Shown piece after piece: positions 5,654-8,240 of a stretch of 8,240 bases of DNA (position 1 is the first letter of the stretch; every line of letters begins with the position of its first letter). The stretch comes from a bacterium (lineage in GTDB: Bacteria; Vulcanimicrobiota; Vulcanimicrobiia; Vulcanimicrobiales; Vulcanimicrobiaceae). The notes below the pieces were generated by a model. It was not told the DNA's origin and did no database searches. It saw only the letters and a list, made by a program, of their open reading frames with translations. Location: the NCBI GenBank assembly GCA_021807645.1, contig JAKBCP010000020.1:1-8240 (forward strand), given 5' to 3'. Position numbers and translations under genes: made by a program.

Positions 5654-7831
5654 TTAGAAGCTGCCGACGCCCGGGGTGAGCGCAGGGCATGGAGTCGGCA
5701 CCGCCTGCGGATTCGGCGGAACGATCGCACTTGCGGTGCTCGGGACGGCGTTGATGCGGACGTCGATCGAATCGCCGAGGTTCCAATTCACGCCCGATTC
5801 GAGGGCGTAGAGATCGTCGTAGGCGAGGCCGTAGCTGAGCCCATTATCGAAATACTGGTGCAAGATGTAATCGTAGCGATCGTAGAGCGTGTCTTGGAAG
5901 AGCTCGCTCACGCTCGCAGGTGGCGGCGTAACTGCGCCGACGGGATGGATTTGCGTGGTCGACAGCGCGGTTCCGTAAACGATATCGGCAATCAAGCCTT
6001 TCCAAAGCCCGAATGCATCGTCGTTGGCGAAGAGGTGCCCGGTGGCCGTTCCGGCTTTGATGGCTTCCGTCGTGTTATCGACGTTCGCCAAACCCCACGG
6101 TTGCTGCAAGAGAATCGCGGGCTTGCACGTCTGCTGGTTGTTGTTATCGGGGCCCGGCGGAATGCCTTCGATGAAGTTGTAGACGTTCATGTGAAATGGA
6201 TTCGGCGAGACGTTCGGGTTCGGCGTCGCCGTACACGACGTCGCTGAACCGATATCGGTGAAGATGAAGTTCTGCGTTCCATCGGAGGTGACGCAATCGT
6301 AATCGCCGGTCACGAAATCCGGCCCCGGTGTGGCGCCCGCCTTCACGGGGCCGGCTCCGGGAATGACGCTGGTGAAGACACGCCCGGTGCTCTGGTAGCT
6401 TGCCATGACGCAGCTCAAGTAGCCAAACGGCGTCGTGCCCGGACAGCTCGCCGGCGTCGGCGACGGGATGTATGAGGTGAGGTTGAAGAAATTCCACTGG
6501 AACGAGGTGATCTGCGCCGATTCACCGGGCGAGATGATCCGAAGATCGAGGTTGCTGCTCGATGTCGCGGGGAACGCGCCGGCGAGGACGTTCGCGTTGT
6601 AATTCGGTGTGTTTTCGATCGCATAGAAAACGTTGGCGAAATTACAGGTCGTTACGCCGACATATCCGGAGGGCGGATTCGTCGGGCATGGCACGGGCAT
6701 CGTGCCCTGCGGCGGCGCGGTGGGGATCGCTCCGGGCGTCGTCACCGGCAAGGGCGTGGGACCGGTCGAGAGTTCGAGCGGGAGCCCGAGGGCAACGACT
6801 TGCGAGGTATCGACGGTCGTTCCGTCTTGGTTTGTGCCGTATTCGATGAAGTCCCAGGGGAAGGGGGCAACCATGCCGCCGCCGGTGCCGGCCGGCCCGC
6901 TAGTGTTTCCACCGGCCATTGGGTTGGGTGCGGTCGTCGTACCGGCTGTATATGGCGCATAGGCGAAGTAGACGCGCCCGCCTTTGACGCCGTTGGGGAT
7001 GAGGAGCGGTTTTGTCCCCGCCGATCCCGTCGTGGTGCTGAAGCACGCTGCCGGCAACGGGACGGGAGCCGCTGAATCAAACGTTCCGTCGGCGCTGAGA
7101 AACATATTCGTCGTGGCGTCGGTGGGATAGACGAGCAATTGTGCACCTGCGATCCCGGCATCGTCGGTGATGTTGAGCGGGATACCGCTTGCAGCAGGCG
7201 TGTATGTCGCCGGGCAATCAGCCGGTGTCGGCACCGGAAGCGTCGATGCGCTCACGACGATCGCGAAAACGTAGGTCGTATTTGCAGCGAGCGCGACCGC
7301 CGGTGCGAGCGTCGTCGCGGAAAACGAGATCGACGTACCGCTAGCACTCACGGGGCCGGCGACTTGCTGCCAACCCGCGCTTGCGTTCGTGGGATCGTAG
7401 AAGGCGAGATAGCCGGTTCCCGAAAGCATCCCCGCAGGGAAGGTAAACGAAAACGACGGCGATTGCCCGATGCTCACGCCGGCATTTACGGTCAGCGTCA
7501 CGTACGCAAGCGCGGTGACGGTACCGCCGAGCGTTTTGATCGAGCGCCGAACGTGAATCGAACTCGGGGCGGCATCACCAGCAGGCGGCGTCGCTTGCAG
7601 CACGAGGGTGGCAGTCGCGCTTCCCGACGTCGTCGCCGGGAGCCCTACCGTTCCCGCCGCTCCCGAGGCGATCGCCGGGAAAGTTACCGAGACGGCACTC
7701 GCGCCAAGCGCAGCGGTCGTCGATTGCGCCGCGGGCGATGGGTTGGTTGCCGGCAACGAGGAGCTGCCGTGCCCCCCGCACGCAACAAAAAGCGTGGCTG
7801 CCACAAATGTGAAAAACACCGACTTCCTCAC
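5654..7831 (-). CDS. Large lipoprotein with GH64-like (beta-1,3-glucanase / thaumatin-fold) domain
   Basis: The 725-residue product starts at GTG (7829-7831) with GAGAGG nine bases upstream. Its lipoprotein signal MRKSVFF... ends in FVAC (Cys18). Residues about 45-200 form a Ser/Thr/Ala-rich beta region with no known motif. From about residue 205 the order of motifs resembles GH64 glucanases: IPLNITDDAG, KPLLIPNGVKGGRVYFAY, FPWDFIEYG, then TSQVVALGLPLEL, and near the C-terminus GLAYDDLYALESG. A Pro-rich linker (about 354-390) interrupts the domain, and a Pro-rich tail ends the protein. Glu330 (FIEYG) matches the expected catalytic acid. The residue expected to be the Asp base in GH64 (TQVD-x-x-GLPL) is Val346, so the protein may bind rather than cleave glucan. 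The GH64 assignment is by motif memory and moderately sure. It is divergent from a flippase gene and upstream of rmlC. Confidence 0.6.
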   Translation of the reverse strand: MRKSVFFTFVAATLFVACGGHGSSSLPATNPSPAAQSTTAALGASAVSVTFPAIASGAAGTVGLPATTSGSATATLVLQATPPAGDAAPSSIHVRRSIKTLGGTVTALAYVTLTVNAGVSIGQSPSFSFTFPAGMLSGTGYLAFYDPTNASAGWQQVAGPVSASGTSISFSATTLAPAVALAANTTYVFAIVVSASTLPVPTPADCPATYTPAASGIPLNITDDAGIAGAQLLVYPTDATTNMFLSADGTFDSAAPVPLPAACFSTTTGSAGTKPLLIPNGVKGGRVYFAYAPYTAGTTTAPNPMAGGNTSGPAGTGGGMVAPFPWDFIEYGTNQDGTTVDTSQVVALGLPLELSTGPTPLPVTTPGAIPTAPPQGTMPVPCPTNPPSGYVGVTTCNFANVFYAIENTPNYNANVLAGAFPATSSSNLDLRIISPGESAQITSFQWNFFNLTSYIPSPTPASCPGTTPFGYLSCVMASYQSTGRVFTSVIPGAGPVKAGATPGPDFVTGDYDCVTSDGTQNFIFTDIGSATSCTATPNPNVSPNPFHMNVYNFIEGIPPGPDNNNQQTCKPAILLQQPWGLANVDNTTEAIKAGTATGHLFANDDAFGLWKGLIADIVYGTALSTTQIHPVGAVTPPPASVSELFQDTLYDRYDYILHQYFDNGLSYGLAYDDLYALESGVNWNLGDSIDVRINAVPSTASAIVPPNPQAVPTPCPALTPGVGSF

Positions 7832-7969
7832 GATGACCGTCCTCTCGGTTGTGACGCGGGGCGAAGATGCGGCGGAGGTTCAAGGAAGTAGGCGCCTTCC
7901 CTTCCTTCCTCCCTTCGTTATTGAAGCGCCTTGCTTGCGATGCCCAGGCGGAGACTCCGCGAAACGGGA
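7832..7969. other. Divergent intergenic region with homopyrimidine tract
   Basis: This gap must hold the promoters for the minus-strand GH64-like gene and the plus-strand flippase gene, but I find no convincing -35/-10 pair. It contains 22 consecutive pyrimidines (7895-7916), a small inverted repeat GGAAG / CTTCC (7884-7888, 7896-7900), and a 5-bp hairpin GCGGA-GAC-TCCGC (7948-7960) ten bases before the chosen flippase start. Confidence 0.5.
7841..7846 (-). promoter_or_regulatory. Ribosome binding site for the GH64-like lipoprotein gene
   Basis: On the minus strand GAGAGG lies nine bases before the GTG at 7831. With the clean signal peptide that follows, it fixes the start. Confidence 0.55.
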
Positions 7970-8240
7970 ATGCAGCCTGCCGTGAACCCCGCCACTACTT
8001 CCAACGGCGCCGTCCCAGCGAGCCGCCCTTCGTTGCTCTCTTCGGGGGCGATCGTCTTCGTCGCGACGATGGCCCTGAATATCGGCGGCTTTCTCTTCCA
8101 TGCGATCGCCGGGCGCGCGCTCGGGGTCGCCGAGTACGGCGCGCTCTACGCGCTGATTTCGATCTATCTGCTTGCATCGCAGCCGGTAGCGATTCTCTCG
8201 CCGGTGATCGCGCGCTATGCCGCCGAGTTCCACGCGTTGC
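7970..8240 (+). CDS. Polysaccharide flippase (Wzx/MATE-like), N-terminal part, cut by window end
   Basis: The frame runs open to the window end, giving 90 codons. After a polar head of about 21 residues come a first membrane segment (SGAIVFVATMALNIGGFLF, about 25-43), the cytoplasmic-loop motif AGRALGVAEYGALYAL typical of oligosaccharide flippases (R-x-LG-x-x-x-YG), and a second membrane segment (about 58-78) leading to VIARYAAEF. Such proteins move lipid-linked sugar repeat units across the inner membrane for O-antigen, capsule or exopolysaccharide. ATG 7970 is chosen; ATG 7940 and GTG 7982 (GGGA 12 bases upstream) are also possible, and no ideal ribosome site decides. The frame is closed upstream by TGA at 7922. 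Divergence from the GH64-like gene and nearness of rmlC suggest a surface polysaccharide locus. Confidence 0.82.
   Translation, partial: MQPAVNPATTSNGAVPASRPSLLSSGAIVFVATMALNIGGFLFHAIAGRALGVAEYGALYALISIYLLASQPVAILSPVIARYAAEFHAL

Noticed and set aside
5566..5730. Longer N-terminus for the RmlC protein
   Set aside because: It would add 55 Arg-rich residues not seen in the family, run through the hairpin and overlap the upstream gene; GTG 5565 has a proper GGAG.
5513..6247. 244-residue plus-strand open frame
   Set aside because: Arg-rich antisense reading of the GH64-like gene and the rmlC start region; the minus-strand genes have signal, motifs and ribosome sites.
7139..7891. 250-residue plus-strand open frame
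   Set aside because: Arg-rich and low complexity, opposite the well-supported N-terminus of the GH64-like lipoprotein.
7961..8010. Sequence like the end of a cobalamin riboswitch (GGGAA ... CCCCGCCACT)
   Set aside because: The middle helix and B12 box are absent, the match runs into coding sequence of the flippase, and the gene has no link to cobalamin.

Overview
This is a GC-rich, densely coded bacterial window holding seven genes: five complete and two cut by the window edges. Five of the seven are, or look like, exported lipoproteins or surface-type repeat proteins. The style (secreted lipoproteins with NHL and PQQ propellers, low-complexity Ser/Gly or Pro linkers, frequent GTG/TTG starts, REP-like intergenic repeats) suggests a soil-type lineage such as Eremiobacterota (WPS-2) or Acidobacteriota. 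That placement is inference from style only; no marker gene is present.

Plus strand, 1-4957: four tightly packed genes that look like one translationally coupled operon. They are the 3' end of an NHL-repeat propeller protein, a full lipoprotein with an N-terminal beta-rich region and a six-blade NHL propeller (ATGA overlap), a PQQ/BamB-like propeller lipoprotein (TTG start, 11-base overlap), and an AcpA/phospholipase-C-type phosphoesterase lipoprotein (TTG start, TTGA overlap). All three complete products carry a lipobox Cys, so the operon probably delivers two propeller scaffolds and one phosphate-ester hydrolase to the cell surface or periplasm.

4958-5043: a short gap between convergent genes containing an exact 23-bp tandem duplication running into a hairpin (REP-like).

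Minus strand, 5044-7831: a dTDP-4-dehydrorhamnose 3,5-epimerase (RmlC) gene. Upstream of it lies a large lipoprotein whose C-terminal two thirds resembles the GH64 beta-1,3-glucanase / thaumatin-like fold, but with Val where I expect the catalytic Asp. A perfect 10-bp hairpin with a UUCG loop (as minus-strand RNA) separates the two genes.

Plus strand, 7970-end: the N-terminus of a polysaccharide flippase (Wzx/MATE-like), transcribed divergently from the GH64-like gene and cut by the window end. RmlC, a glucan-binding or glucan-cleaving lipoprotein and a flippase together suggest the edge of a surface polysaccharide locus. I see no RNA gene, CRISPR array, insertion sequence or phage gene. The least-described items are the coupled propeller/phosphoesterase operon, the 18-codon AGY polyserine tract, and the GH64-like protein with a changed active site.
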